DNA of 64,000 nt. Source: Liolophura sinensis. Taxonomy: Eukaryota > Mollusca > Polyplacophora > Chitonida > Chitonidae. The translations under genes and the position numbers were made by a program. The notes under the pieces are model-generated. The model was not told where the DNA came from. It ran no database searches and was given only the letters and a program-made list of their open reading frames with translations. Location of the stretch: the NCBI RefSeq assembly GCF_032854445.1, contig NC_088300.1, forward strand, positions 55,838,984 to 55,902,983, in the 5' to 3' direction. This document shows positions 9,752-21,030 of this stretch, piece after piece (the first letter of the stretch is position 1; every line of letters begins with the position of its first letter).

Positions 9752-10109
9752 CTTCCGATCCGTCTTCAGAATAAAGTAACACGTGAAGTTTTTTTTTATT
9801 ATATATTCATTATATATCTTTAAGGGCAAAGGTAAATACTAAATAGAAGTATATTATCATGTCCAGGCAAATTTTATTGGGGAATTTCTCCACCTGGTAA
9901 AGTGTATTTAAACATCGGATTCCGCGGTAGTTCGTTAAGTATCAATGGCGTTACAACCGTATTTTTTTGCTTGAAATAGTTCGTTTCAAGGTCCATTCGG
10001 CGAATGCATTCATATATAGTTCTATATTCTACAATACAGAAGTCCAGTAGTCTGTTCAGAAAAGGACACACTATAATCCATTGTTTGAAATGCATTTTCA
10101 CTCGGTTGG
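9752..10109. other. Gene-free stretch
   Basis: AT-rich unique-looking sequence with long T and TA runs near 9790-9825. Confidence 0.4.
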
Positions 10110-10267
10110 AAAGAATTCTGAGAAAAGAAAATCGAACAGTTTGCCTGGACAGTGCTTTGTCTTTCATCAGTACGACATATACGTCACGAAAGAATTCTGA
10201 GAAAAGAAAATCGAACAGTTTATCTGGACAGTGCTTAGTCTTTCATCAGTACGACATGTACGTCACG
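10110..10267. repeat. 79-bp tandem duplication, about 95% identical
   Basis: The unit beginning AAAGAATTCTGAGAAAAG at 10110 repeats at 10189. The two copies differ at only about four positions (for example GCCTGG versus ATCTGG, and ACATATACG versus ACATGTACG). The period is not a multiple of three, so it is not conserved as coding. High identity indicates a recent event. Confidence 0.9.
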
Positions 10268-12648
10268 TTATAGTGTTTTCTTTGCCTTGAAAGGACATCG
10301 TTTCTTTTCAGCTATTTATGTGATGTGTGACTTTGTAATCCATCGTCCATCCAGCAAGAGTATGACCTTAGTGTTTGTTGATGTAATGCTGCTGAGTCAT
10401 TTCATTTTGATATTTAGTTTCAGTGAGATCCGAGAATACCACAGTCCCGTCAAACTTCTCATGGCCTCGTGTTAAGCTGAACGCCAGATAACGCGAGACT
10501 GGCGTTTTCACCGAGACCACTCTTAATTTGAGTCTGCTCACGGAGTTTCATTGATCACATAAATCTACAACATGGACAAAAACTTTTCTGTGACAGCAAG
10601 AGATGCAGATGTACTAATCAGAGATGTAACAGTCTTGGTTCCCTTCGGCGATATGATAAAAAAGAATGACGTACAAAAAAAATACGACTACGTTGGTTCG
10701 ATCTTCCATGCATGTGCATGCGTATGGCTAAATGCATGAGTGCCCGTCCATTGTTATCTATCTGCAGATTGAAACTGAAGCAACTTTTTTTGCCTTATCA
10801 GGTAATGGTGTTTTTTGTTGGAGCAAATGCGACATTGGGCCGAGAGCGTATAATTTTTACAATCTCATACACGAAGACGACGGTGTGTAAGATGGGTCCT
10901 GTGGCTCACGGTATCAGGAGGGTCGTCGTTGTAAATGATGACTGATCTTCCAGTCGTCCTATGCTCAGTGATGTTAGTATAAGATAAGTCCGTCTGTCCA
11001 CGTTTATACTCCTTTGGCATTCCATACCCTATAGCCCTCAGGCCATGGTGGTGCCCGACAGGACATTTGACATTCTGTCTTGAAGATGAAAGTCAACGCT
11101 GTTTGTTAATGTTGTCATTAACAAAGACTCAAGTCAAGCTACTCACCGTGCTAATAATTTATGACGGTCGTCATATGACTTAAGCTTTTTGTTTCAAATG
11201 AAAGGGATCGTGGGTATGGATGTGACATGAATTCCGGTGGACTTGTACCCTTTTTAAGGCCACTTCTGGCCTGTAAGTGACAAGATCTGAGTGTAGCTGG
11301 TTGTCATCCATTAGCCGATGCGTACGTGTGTGACGGCTGTAGCGGACAGGTGTCAGAGCAATGGAGAAGCTGTGCAGGAGAGCGCGTCAGTCGTCGACTC
11401 CATCATGACTCCGTCACATTAGCCAAATGCTTCTATCAGACGTGTTAGTCACATTACAAAACCTGTTTGATAAAACATTTGTCTGTATGCTAACCGCAAC
11501 TGGTTCCCCCGAAAGCTTCGTAAAGCGTAAAACGACCAATCGGTATTATAACTGATGGCCAACATACCTGGTTATGATCTCACATCAAGATACAAAGATG
11601 AATAATTCTGATGTCATTTTTATGTCACTTCATATTTTATGAGGTTAAAGTTCGTTCGCAACATTTCCGGCAGAGGTTATGTCTTGTTTTTTAATACTAT
11701 TGTTTTTAATCTTTGTGGTTTTACGACGATGAACTTTACTCACAAGGTGTGATATATATGGTGTTTTATATGAACACATAAAACACACTCTGGATGACAC
11801 CTACAACCCGTCTTCCTGTATACACTTTCTTGCATGTTATAGAACCACTGTAATACTTGTAGTCGATCCACTGAAATATCATTCAGTACCAACACGTAAG
11901 TATATAAGGTGCAAAAAGAAGAAGTCTTGATTAGAACTAATTAAGGTTTCATATCTTGGCATGACTGGGTAGTCTGTAATACTGCCGATGTTGGTAAGCC
12001 GTATCGTTAAGCCGGTCGTTTAAGAAAGACCACAAAAACGCAGTGAGCATAAGGAGATAGGCAATTGGATATACATGTATTTAAAATCAAAATTGTTTAA
12101 ATTCGTTTTGCTCTGAATTAAATGTTTTGATTTAAAGGTGGGCGTTATGGACCATGATGCATATTGATCGCTATTGGAACCATTGACCTCACACAACATT
12201 TTCTATTCATATTTAGGCCTGAATGAAATTTTTTTTCTGCTTTTGCTTACATTATTTTCACATTTTTTTCCCTTCAAGTTTTCCTGTGTTACTCATTTTC
12301 ACTTGTGTGAGTTGTGCACAATCGATGTGTCCATGCTTCGGTGTGTTTGTTTAGAAAACTGTACTATACGGGTTTAAAGCCAACATTTAATCCGCTATAC
12401 GTCTTCTATACGTCAATTGTGTCCACTCCATCCTATTGGACCATCCCTACAATGTTAGTTGTATACTAATTGTAGAATTCCAGACATGTTCAGATATAAT
12501 CCGAAACAAAGCTTCACAAGGTGGTCAAGACAGAGAAAGAAAAAAAAGAGAGAAAAAAATACTACACTAGATTGTTGTGTCTATATCGACTAAGCTGTAG
12601 CAATCAAGAGTAGCTTAATTGGCACTTTATCTGTCTGTTTGTCATTAG
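10268..12648. other. Gene-free stretch with weak exon-like frames
   Basis: Two acceptor-like sites precede short open frames: TTTCTTTTCAG at about 10312 and TTTTTTTGCCTTATCAG at about 10801. The second leads into a frame ending at TGA 10943-10945. Neither has a partner exon or recognisable product. The rest of the stretch shows nothing I can name. Confidence 0.3.
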
Positions 12649-12778
12649 ATATGATAAATGAGCTGCTGTCAGTCATGGTCTGGTTCTGCTGCCCTGTTGA
12701 ACTGTCTGCTTCGTATGGCGATCCGCCTGATGGCCACTTCAACCTTAGCACAAGCCTCATGTCTCCGTCGAGTTCAAG
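12649..12778 (+). CDS. Possible internal coding exon, unrecognised
   Basis: A strong acceptor (TTTATCTGTCTGTTTGTCATTAG, ending at 12648) and a strong donor (TTCAAG|GTAACT at 12778/12779) bound 130 bases. One frame is open throughout, reading MINELLSVMVWFCCPVEL and continuing SASYGDPPDGHFN. It would start after a phase-1 intron and end in phase 2. The antisense strand is also open across the same bases, which weakens the case. I recognise no family, and no phase-compatible partner exon was located. Open stretches of this length between good sites do occur by chance in a window this size. Confidence 0.25.
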
Positions 12779-13185
12779 GTAACTATATATGAACATTACA
12801 AATAAAGGTTCACAACGAAGCTCTTTTTACGTAATCTATAATATATCTCAAGATTGCGCCATAATGGCAAAGCAGATTTTGATAGGTTGGGATAGGAATC
12901 TTGTTCTATATACTTAGCTTCTCATCTCAACTCCGAGGCCCAATTCCTAATAACGTATAGTCAGAAGACATTTTTAATTAAATCTATTTTTTTAGTATAT
13001 ACTAAAACTAGCGTGGATACAAGGATTATTATTATTAAAAGCATTTATGAAGGTGTAGTCTATTGTTTGTATTATCGTTACCGTGCTGTTACGGTTACCA
13101 TGCAAAGTAATGATGTGCGAAGAGGCAAGTGTCAGTTTTTCGTACTAACATGATTACCTTTTAACTGAAACGACCAGGGTATGCT
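12779..13185. other. Gene-free stretch
   Basis: AT-rich sequence with no supported feature. Confidence 0.4.
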
Positions 13186-13343
13186 GTTCATATCCACCAG
13201 CGTGGTTACCCTTCGTCCAAAGAGAGTATAAAGTCTCTTGTTCATGTTCACCAGTATGGTTACCCTTCGCTCAGACACTAATGGATCATTTGTTCACACC
13301 CAGCAGCATGGTTTACACCCTGTGTCTGGAGATGCATATTCCT
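13186..13343. repeat. Diverged minisatellite, about three units of 52-54 bp
   Basis: Units start at 13186, 13240 and 13292, each with GTTCA..NCC..CAGCAG or CCAGNNTGGTT and a following TACCCTTCG or TACACCCTG block. The copies are well diverged, so this is an old local duplication. Confidence 0.55.
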
Positions 13344-13611
13344 GTTTGGTTATGGTGGTTACACTGAGTTTGAAGACACATGGGTTTATTGTTTATATAC
13401 TAGCTAGGATGCATGGTCTTTCTCTATATGAAGAAGTATGCTATGAGAGTGCATGTTCACTGCACTAAGAGCTGATCCACAACCACTCAGTGTTAATAAC
13501 CGTCACCACATGAACATTGTAACAAGTGACGCTGATTTGTTAACGACCAAGGAGATCTGGAGAGATTACGTATAATCAGCACAGTCAGGATTCGAAGCTG
13601 TTATAGCGATC

Positions 13612-13875
13612 CTATATTTTGAGGTGTCCCGGTCCAAACAACACTCGAATATTTTTATCAGATAAAGGAATTTTATAGCCCTGGATACCGTTAGATAGAC
13701 AAATACAACTTCCCTTTCTCATGGGGGTTGACCAAATAGTACCTTTATACTCTTTAATGTCAATACAAGATACTAAATATAATCCTCTGTGGTTATTCAC
13801 CACGAGTTTTACACAGGCTAACGTTAGTCTAACTTTACTTTGCTCCCCCTGACGTTGTTTGCCTTCAAATCGCAT
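13612..13875 (-). CDS. Unrecognised ATG-initiated open frame, minus strand
   Basis: An 87-codon frame starts with a true ATG (MRFEGKQRQGEQSKVR) and ends at TAG. It is rich in Lys, Ile and Gly, has four cysteines, and includes 'CVKLVVNNHRGLYLVS' and 'NIRVLFGPGHLKI'. The composition is protein-like, but I cannot assign a family, and neither splice sites nor a promoter support it. It may be a fragment of an old mobile element or a chance frame. Confidence 0.2.
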   Translation of the reverse strand: MRFEGKQRQGEQSKVRLTLACVKLVVNNHRGLYLVSCIDIKEYKGTIWSTPMRKGSCICLSNGIQGYKIPLSDKNIRVLFGPGHLKI

Positions 13876-14554
13876 GATAATAGCGCTTCGGAAGATGTGT
13901 GTAATTATTTGTATCTGTTCAGACTAACTAAATATGTCTAAGGTGTGGAGGGTCGGCGAATATGCTCGGATTACATGTAACTAGGAGCAACGTACATTAT
14001 GACAAATTGTGAAAAGTGTAGGCGATTTTTTTGTAATGAACATTTATCTTAGAATGTATTTTTTGTGTGTAGTTGATTACTTTTTGTCTGTAACGTAAAC
14101 ATAGATTTTTGCATTTAGGCGCTCCCTTTTCATGAAATTTGCACGAAAAAAGCGCATGTGAGTAACTGGTGATGAATGTCTGATGTCACGTGGTTAAACA
14201 GCTCCGATACAATTAATCTATGGAATGTACATATATGTGTGGGTCCTATATAGTTGTGTATGTCCACTTTTTCACTAGATACAAATTTATAGTAAGAATG
14301 ACCAATACATGCTGACCCCTTTACTTGATTCTTAGGTGTTTTGTTTTAATTTCTTTTTTAAACATTGGCCATTGCCATTCAAATATTCAAATATTGAATG
14401 ATATAGTGCAACTCATATTCCGATGTTTACTTGCAGTTTTTAGAATGTGGCAAGCTTTTACATCGGTAAATTGCTGACGTGGGTTAAAAATTGTGCTGAC
14501 CTATAGTGCTAGTGCGCGAGAGATGTATGTTTTAGGCACCACCTAGTTCTACCT
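13876..14554. other. Gene-free stretch
   Basis: AT-rich with no recognised feature. Confidence 0.4.
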
Positions 14555-14640
14555 ATGGTGGATATCCGACTCGCTGGGATTTTCACGAACTTGACCAGTG
14601 AATTCCCGTGTTCGAATCTGGCTTTCGCTGCATGCTTGAT
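14555..14640 (+). mobile_element. tRNA-derived SINE head fragment
   Basis: A near-consensus box B (GTGTTCGAATCTGG, about 14611-14624) is followed by CTTTCGCTGCATGC, which parallels CTCTCGCCGCTTGG after box B in the SINE at 2779. The upstream 'GGATATCCGACTCGCTGGG' fits the 5' part of a decayed tRNA-like head. No tail half follows, so this is a fragment. Confidence 0.45.
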
Positions 14641-15194
14641 CCGGTTGATCTTTTGTGCTGTAAAGACTAATGGGATAAACAAATAATGAAATTTTTGACA
14701 TAGCATGCGACTTTGATTTTGTATATGAATTATCACGACTTTAATCCAAAACCCAGTTTCTTTCATCATGATCATTGCAAACTCTAAAAAAAATGCGCAT
14801 GCCATGAAATTGCCAAAAAACTTGCCAAGCAAGACTTGTTAGAACTGCGGCCGTTTTTGGACACATCTCTCTCTTCCTGACACATTAGAGGCGAAAGCTG
14901 GATAAGCTTATCTGACATTAATGCTGCTAACACAGTACCTGTCGGGAAGATGACATGACCACATATATCACGTCTCATCACTCTGCTGTGTCCTCGGTGT
15001 TTGGCAGACACGGGTGTTTATACCCTGTGTTTGTATCAATCTGCCTGAATACATAAAGCTTTTAAAAATCAGTCATACGTTCACAAACGGTTTTATAGTG
15101 TATCGCAGTATTATATCGTCTCACGGCACGTTGGCCTATATCTTGTTACAAAGTTCAACATCTCAGAAGACGAATTCTCCCATATGCACGGTTT
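14641..15194. other. Gene-free stretch
   Basis: A 107-codon minus-strand frame overlaps this stretch and the SINE fragment beside it. I regard it as chance. No other feature is supported. Confidence 0.4.
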
Positions 15195-15275
15195 CATAGT
15201 GCACTGGCCGAGATTCGAACCAACAACGTCTCTGACGCTAGACTATGGTTTATTACACCGCACGCCTGTCTTCAA
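15195..15275 (-). mobile_element. tRNA-like SINE head, minus orientation
   Basis: On the minus strand a perfect box B, GGTTCGAATCT (about 15212-15222), sits in a tRNA-sized unit with 'TAGTCTAGCGTCAGAGACG' in place of the D and anticodon arms. Box A is degraded and the acceptor ends do not pair, so it is a retroposon head and not a working tRNA gene. Confidence 0.5.
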
Positions 15276-15339
15276 ATACAAAAGGCATTTGCACGCTATC
15301 TGTATGTAAATATAAGAAAAGATTATAATTGATTGTTTA

Positions 15340-15566
15340 TTTAAATAGTTTTGTCTATTGTTGTTTTTTATTGCCGTATTTAAGAATGCTTCACTTATTT
15401 TACGGCATCAGGTTTATAAGGGTGAAACCGGAATGCGCCGAGTAAACCACCGACGTATATCAGGTACCTGACATACCTACTGACTTAAAGGTGTAGCAGA
15501 ACACGAGACCTTAAAGGCCTGGTAGTTGCATAGTGCTATAGCGCTTTAACCATCTGAGCCATGCAG
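15340..15566 (-). mobile_element. Near full-length tRNA-derived SINE, minus orientation
   Basis: Read on the minus strand the element starts with box A 'TGGCTCAGATGG' (11 of 12 to the tRNA consensus, near 15551-15562). It continues through 'TTAAAGCGCTATAGC' and a weak box B region 'GGTCTCGTGTTC', then 'CGGTTTCACCC', 'GCCGTAAAATAAGTGAA' and 'ATTCTTAAATACGGC', and ends in an A-rich tail. The tail blocks match the family at 9081-9284. This is the only copy here that keeps the tRNA 5' half. Confidence 0.65.
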
Positions 15567-17629
15567 CGAAGCCACCAAAGCAATGTGTGTAAGGTATGCT
15601 GGTTTCATTTGTGTTTGTGTAGGCCTACTGATCCGATCGAAGAAACTGTTCTGGCACTTATGATATACGTTGTACGTGTGTAACTGACTATACGGAGCGT
15701 TTTAACTTATATTATTTTCTCAGCTGAGTCAAACAGGGTGATATCGAAACCTTTGTGATCATTAATTTTGTGCACAAAAAGGGCAACTTTTAATGGCTGA
15801 GCGTGATGAGAGAGGCGACCAGAGATTGGCCGACTCTGACCGGAACACACCATGTCGCACGTGATCATGTTTCAGCAAAGTGTATCACAGGAAGGTCTTG
15901 GTACCACCTGTGGTAGTGTAACGTGTTTCCTTCATTTAGTAATTAGACCTATATGTAAGTGATCTGGGGGATAAGTTATTGTAGGGTGTCAGAAGACGAC
16001 GTGTATAGCACATCAATCCATCAGGGCCGCTCAGATTGTCCTTTCACAATACAATGGTCTCAGTGGTATGGGTATTTCATCTATGTGATCCCTCTATCCA
16101 TCATGGCTTTAATTCAAACTTCCCTTTAGCATTACCCCCTGGAAACCTCTTCTTTTCGGATGTTTGTCACTGAACAGAGATAACCACCCCCATCGAGTAA
16201 AAACTGATTTATTTTGGACTGTCATTGTATCTGTTTTGAGGTAGCAGGACTGACCGTTCAGGATGACTGCTCCTGTACGTAGATCCCACGGAGTCGCTGT
16301 ACCCACTGGACTACTATATATAATAGTCCTCGATGACCAAACCCAGCGTTTTACAGCCAATTTCTTGCCTTTGCACTGTACAATGTAAAATGTCAAGAGC
16401 AAACAATGGGATGTGTAGTTTATAAATCTTCTCTTGAGAGTTTTAGCTATTTGAAAACTGTGGTCAAGAGGAGATTATCTTTACAAACCCAACGAACCCC
16501 ATCAACCTGTAAATTATACCTATATAAATGTACTTTATTACATCTCGATTTCTCTATGCACTGACTATACAAACGCTGCGAATGAAGGTGGCAGCGTTCC
16601 AGAATCTGAATTTGCTTATTACGAACGAAACATATAGTTTGGGCAGTTTTTATTCTCTATAATAAGCACTTGTAAAAGTGAAGCAAATCACTTCATTCAC
16701 TGATTGATCGATTGGTTTTGACACCTTAGTGGTGAGTATTGTGCTGTTTTCAAACGTTATTGGTTAGGATAGTTAACTATTATTGAGTTACTTCAAAAAG
16801 CTTTCTACATCGATTCTATACCTTTTGGTTCAGATCATTAAAGAGAGAAGTTCGTGGGTTGTGTATTTCTATAAATATAGTTGCATTGAAATTTTCGGCT
16901 TATAATTAAGTAATAAACGAGCACACAGTATAGCAAGCAAATAACGCATTCATACATAGATTATGGAGGAAAGCTTTTTCTCGTCAACCATGGCGACATT
17001 GGGTTTATTAAAGGGCATCGCTGATTAGTGGACGATAATATCTGCATCTCTTAGTATGCCGTATATAAGCTCTTCTCCACGCAGTCACGGCGGGCCCATT
17101 CCTATTAAACTTGTGTTCAACCTTGTGATGAACACCCTCTTCCTCGCCTTTTTTTTTGGCGTCTTCAGCAATAATTGCTGGTCTTTAGTTGCTTGATCTT
17201 TGCATTATGAGACTTTGATGGCGCTCTCGCTGCCTATATATAATGTACACGAGATGATTTATTGCGCCGTTGACGCCACATAATACAAGCACTACCATGA
17301 CTGTACATAATAAACAGCCTGACGTAGTTCTGGTATAAATGTATGTATATAGAGAGCCAAGACTGGAATCGCGCTGTGTCGTGTCCACACTCCCAGACAG
17401 CCAGACAAACAGAGGCCACGGTAATGTATAACCAGACATCTTGTCAATTGTCCTTTTTTACGAGCCAGACATTGCGTAATGAATATTCACGATGTGAGCA
17501 CGAGAGATAAAGCCATCAAGCATACCTGTCATTGTCAGCTCTATGTTTGCCTCAGGTCATCGTATCTCAGCCATACATGTACATAGGTACATATCTTATA
17601 CACTATACTGATACGGTAACTAATTTAAG
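15567..17629. other. Gene-free stretch
   Basis: Unique-looking AT-rich sequence; only short chance frames on both strands. Confidence 0.4.
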
Positions 17630-17822
17630 ACGAATATAGATATACATAAGCATATAGTCCGACATTCGTATACCACTCGTAAACCACGAAGGGTGCACCA
17701 ATTTCCAACACAATCTAAAAGGTTTCCAAAGGTATTTGAAAAAGTAATTAAATTAAAATAGCAAGTATAAAGCTGGTAACTTGCAAAAAAGATGCACTTT
17801 GCAGTTATGCAGTGAAGAGAAG
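17630..17822 (+). repeat. Unclassified dispersed repeat, copy A
   Basis: The core at 17656-17693 (CCGACATTCGTATACCACTC, then GTAAACCACGAAGGG) recurs at 29.02, 29.62, 38.57 and 55.45 kb, always on the plus strand. A and the 29.6-kb copy also share a downstream block (CAAAGGTAT, then TATAAAGC.GGTAAC and AGAGAAGC), so the repeat is at least about 170 bases. I do not recognise the family. Confidence 0.65.
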
Positions 17823-19526
17823 CCATATTTTAAATTGAATAATTCCTTGGATCAAATAATGCAAATGTTGGCATCTCATTCCCGTCTTGATTTGCAACTG
17901 TTCATGCTAGTATCATTGTTATGCATATTCATGAAGGCCATCAGATAACTGCACGGCGGCCCGGTTTGTGAGAGAAGGAAATGACGATTCAGATGAAACT
18001 AACAGTATACATCGATGGGCACTCGAGTTAGATAAATATCTGTGTTAAAGTAATAGCAGTAAAGTGAAAGCGAAACTTGGCTTTACTGCCACTTTGATAG
18101 CAGGAAGATGTGATGTAATCACTGATGTGTTCAGTTAAGAGTGCGAACAAACACAAGGAGGACTCGCGTTACGGCAGACGGGTATGGATGAACAACGTCT
18201 CAACTGTGGTCAGGAGAGATGTTCATACAAAATATGAAGAGGACTTTACCTCTTAAGAAGTGGAGGGTTGGACAGATTTCTACTTTGTCAATGTTAAACA
18301 GCTTAACTGGTCTCAACGTGGCAGCAAGGAGATGTCTAGGATGGCACGGAACATCTTGATAGATTATTCGTTATTGCGATAGATCTAGTGACTAGATCAA
18401 AATATTTATTCATCAGAAATTGCAACCGGGATGTAATTTCCTTAAATTGTGTTCATGTGCACGTGATTTCCACTTCTGGGCCTCGTAGGAAGCCTTATAC
18501 TCAGTCAATAAAGCGGCTCTCTTGTCTCCACACTCGCTCTACTGCTCCCCTGCCCTCGATTACACATCAGCTGTTACGGCCGTCATGATCAATTACCAAA
18601 ACGACACTTGGTCATTTCTGACCGATAGCAACAGTCTTTGCTCATTTGCAGGATCACGGACACATCCGGTGGTCGAGAGTGTGAGGGAGTGCATAGATCT
18701 TTGTCCATGTCAGAAGAGAGGAACGTATACAACCAGCAACTATATATCACCGTGGCTGTTCGTCTGAGGCCACGCCAGATGTGTTACTGTTTTGATCAAT
18801 TGTCTAAATCCCACAAAACTCACATGAATTTGTCCCACATTCTTACACTTATTGCTTTTGATTTTCGTAAGTTGTAAAGTGGCACTATAAATCCAAACTG
18901 CCATACAGTTTTTAGACAAAGCTTACATGTATACAAGGACTGATGTTCACTGTTTTAATTCACTTACAACCCCGTAATTCCCTGGTCAGCAAGTTGTAGG
19001 CCACTGCGTGAAGATCCGCTGTCCAGGCCTCCTGGGTGATTAACGCTCTCGGCTAATGAGCACGCCACAAATATCCACACGGTCAGAGCGAATACTTCAG
19101 GCCAAGTAAAACCGTGAAGAAAAACAGATTTGTTTGTGAGACAATATATACGGTGGCTTAACTGTATAGGAGTGTGTGTGTGATTACATTCACTAGATTT
19201 AGTTTAACTAGGCACCTCTTGTTGACAAAATTATTTACCATAATGTAATTATTTATTAGCATTAACTATTTTTCCTACATTTATCATTATATATTATATC
19301 GGTAACTGATTTTGTTTCAACTGGCTTATAATTGCCTTGTAACATATATTTCACATAAGTATGCATTTTTCACATCAGTGAAGTGCGCGTTCCGGGCACA
19401 CGCCATTCTTCTAGTCCATTTAGGCATACCTATACTCAATTAACTGTGAACAAGAAATATATTTCAAGGCGAAAAAATGCCATTCGCTGTTTCCCAAGTT
19501 TAGTACTTATCAAGCTTTTAATTTAA
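17823..19526. other. Gene-free stretch
   Basis: No supported gene. On the minus strand an AATAAA lies near 19253, about 270 bases past the stop codon at 19527, and could serve as a poly(A) signal for the candidate minus-strand gene. Confidence 0.35.
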
Positions 19527-19672
19527 TTACAGATGAATTTGGACTAAATGCACATCCTCGCTGCCTAATGCGGAAGACAGCGGGATACCCTGTAGTAGCC
19601 CACCCCCATCAGGGGCAGGCCGGACGACTGGACAACTTCCCACGGACTCCCGACGCACACGCAGAACATCAC
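19527..19672 (-). CDS. Candidate terminal exon of an unrecognised minus-strand gene (exon d)
   Basis: On the minus strand an acceptor (TTAACATTTATAG) precedes 146 bases open to a TAA whose complement begins at 19527. Joined in phase 1 to the exon at 20126-20282, it reads G-DVLRVRRESVGSCPVV and continues RPAPDGGGLLQGIP, ending HLVQIHL. The junction is GATAAAG|GTGATG and the implied intron is 453 bases. The frame also stays open upstream of the acceptor, so openness alone is weak evidence. I cannot name the protein. Confidence 0.28.
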
Positions 19673-20125
19673 CTATAAATGTTAACACATTTCTCAAACC
19701 TGAACTGAAAAACCTGTATCTATATTTACTGTGGCAAAGTTTACTGTTTCCACTTTTATTAATAAAGTGTCTGGCCATATTTTGTGGCCGATGTAGCCTG
19801 GGCCAAGGGCGAGCATGCACCTAGTAACGTGGAAGGATATTTTTCAAAGCGGATAATGTTCTTAGTTTTGGTAATACATGAACTTAGATGACCCATAAAA
19901 TATTACCTTTGACAATAGTTGAAAAAAACAATGAAAATTCAACGAAATAGCCTGATGTATAGCCTTAACGAGTTTACGATATATTGTGAAAAGAGTTCTT
20001 AATCGCTGCTTTTTGAAAAAATGTAGATTAAGTTTTTCTATTCAAGCTCATCTGTCTTAACACATGTGTTTAACCACCAAGCAGAGGACACGCCAGATAA
20101 AAATGAAAGCTTCCATATTATTTAC

Positions 20126-20282
20126 CTTTATCAAATCTGCCCGAGTGGAGTATCTGTTTGAATTTCTGCGTGAGTTTCTGCGCACTGCATAGACAAGCCA
20201 CCATAGTGTAGTCTGTGGCAAAACTTTTCATCAAACGTGTTGCCAGCTCCACGCTGATACACGGAGCTATACACGTTTCTTT
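20126..20282 (-). CDS. Candidate internal exon of an unrecognised minus-strand gene (exon c)
   Basis: The 157 bases lie between an acceptor (ATATTTGATTTACACAG) and a donor (GATAAAG|GTAAAT). One frame is open throughout, starting KETCIAPCISVELATR and continuing LMKSFATDYTMVACLCSAQ and KLTQKFKQILHSGRFDK, then passing one base to the next exon. The basic, helix-friendly end and the cysteine spacing look like globular protein, but I recognise no family. Its reading frame is compatible with exons b and d, the main reason to take it seriously. A chance alignment remains quite possible. Confidence 0.3.
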
Positions 20283-20669
20283 CTGTGTAAATCAAATATT
20301 ATCTTACTGCGTATAAAACACTTATGTATGGCTGCTTGACAGTGTCTAATGACCGTGGCATAGTGTTCAGTGGCTAATGTGGTCTGCGTCTAGTATAAAC
20401 GACAGATGTCCACGATAATTTTAGGTATGCCATGGACTGGATCTGACGCCATCGTGCTCTGGACGGTCTCCATGAAGGTCTGATGGACAGACGTAAGCCT
20501 GATTCCAGTTATGATAATAGCGATTCAAGAACAACATGGAAAGGAAAGGATAAACCTCTTAAAGACTACACTGCAGGGAAATCGTGATGATGCATGCTTT
20601 ATCTGAGATGTTATGAAATCTAATTCGTTCGTAGTTTTGCAGTGTGACAAATGTTTTATATTATCCTAC

Positions 20670-20754
20670 TTCAGTCAAAGAAAAGAACATCAAAGAGTAG
20701 GGCTGGAGCAAAGTGAATATCACAAGCAATTTGAAGGAGACACTGGTCTGTTTC
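20670..20754 (-). CDS. Candidate internal exon of an unrecognised minus-strand gene (exon b)
   Basis: An 85-base segment runs from acceptor CCCCTGTACAG to a weaker donor ACTGAA|GTAGGA. Entered with one base completing the codon left by exon a, it reads KQTSVSFKLLVIFTLLQ and PYSLMFFSLTE: strongly hydrophobic, perhaps a membrane segment. An overlapping minus-strand frame (20671-20883, starting at a non-ATG codon) is an alternative reading of the same bases, so the choice of frame is uncertain. Confidence 0.2.
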
Positions 20755-20911
20755 CTGTACAGGGGCAATTAATCTTAATAAGACGTCCTTGATATAGATC
20801 TGTGCGGGCCTGTTGGACCACTGGACATCTCCAGCCACGCAGACTGACCACTGGTCAGTATGGACGGGACGGTTGACGGTCAATCAGGGTTCATGTCCTC
20901 TTCATACTTAC

Positions 20912-21030
20912 CTTAGTCGGTCACTTGAAGAATGATAGGTGTTTCCTCGAGTGGCATGAAACCTATGAATGTTAGCAGCGCGGTCCCTTCGCCTCCCACC
21001 CACGGCACCCACCCCACCAACACAAATGAC
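20912..21030 (-). CDS. Candidate exon with strong donor, minus strand (exon a)
   Basis: The donor ACTAAG|GTAAGTATG at 20912/20911 is among the best in the window. Upstream, a frame open for 39 codons from a possible acceptor (GTGCTAG) reads VICVGGVGAVGG, then RRRDRAANIHRF and ends HSSSDRL in phase 2. It is Gly- and Arg-rich. It could equally be a non-coding first exon, in which case the start codon would lie further downstream. No promoter motif is evident. Confidence 0.22.

Noticed and set aside
14509-14832. 107-codon minus-strand frame
   Set aside because: Overlaps a tRNA-derived repeat fragment in antisense and has no supporting signals.
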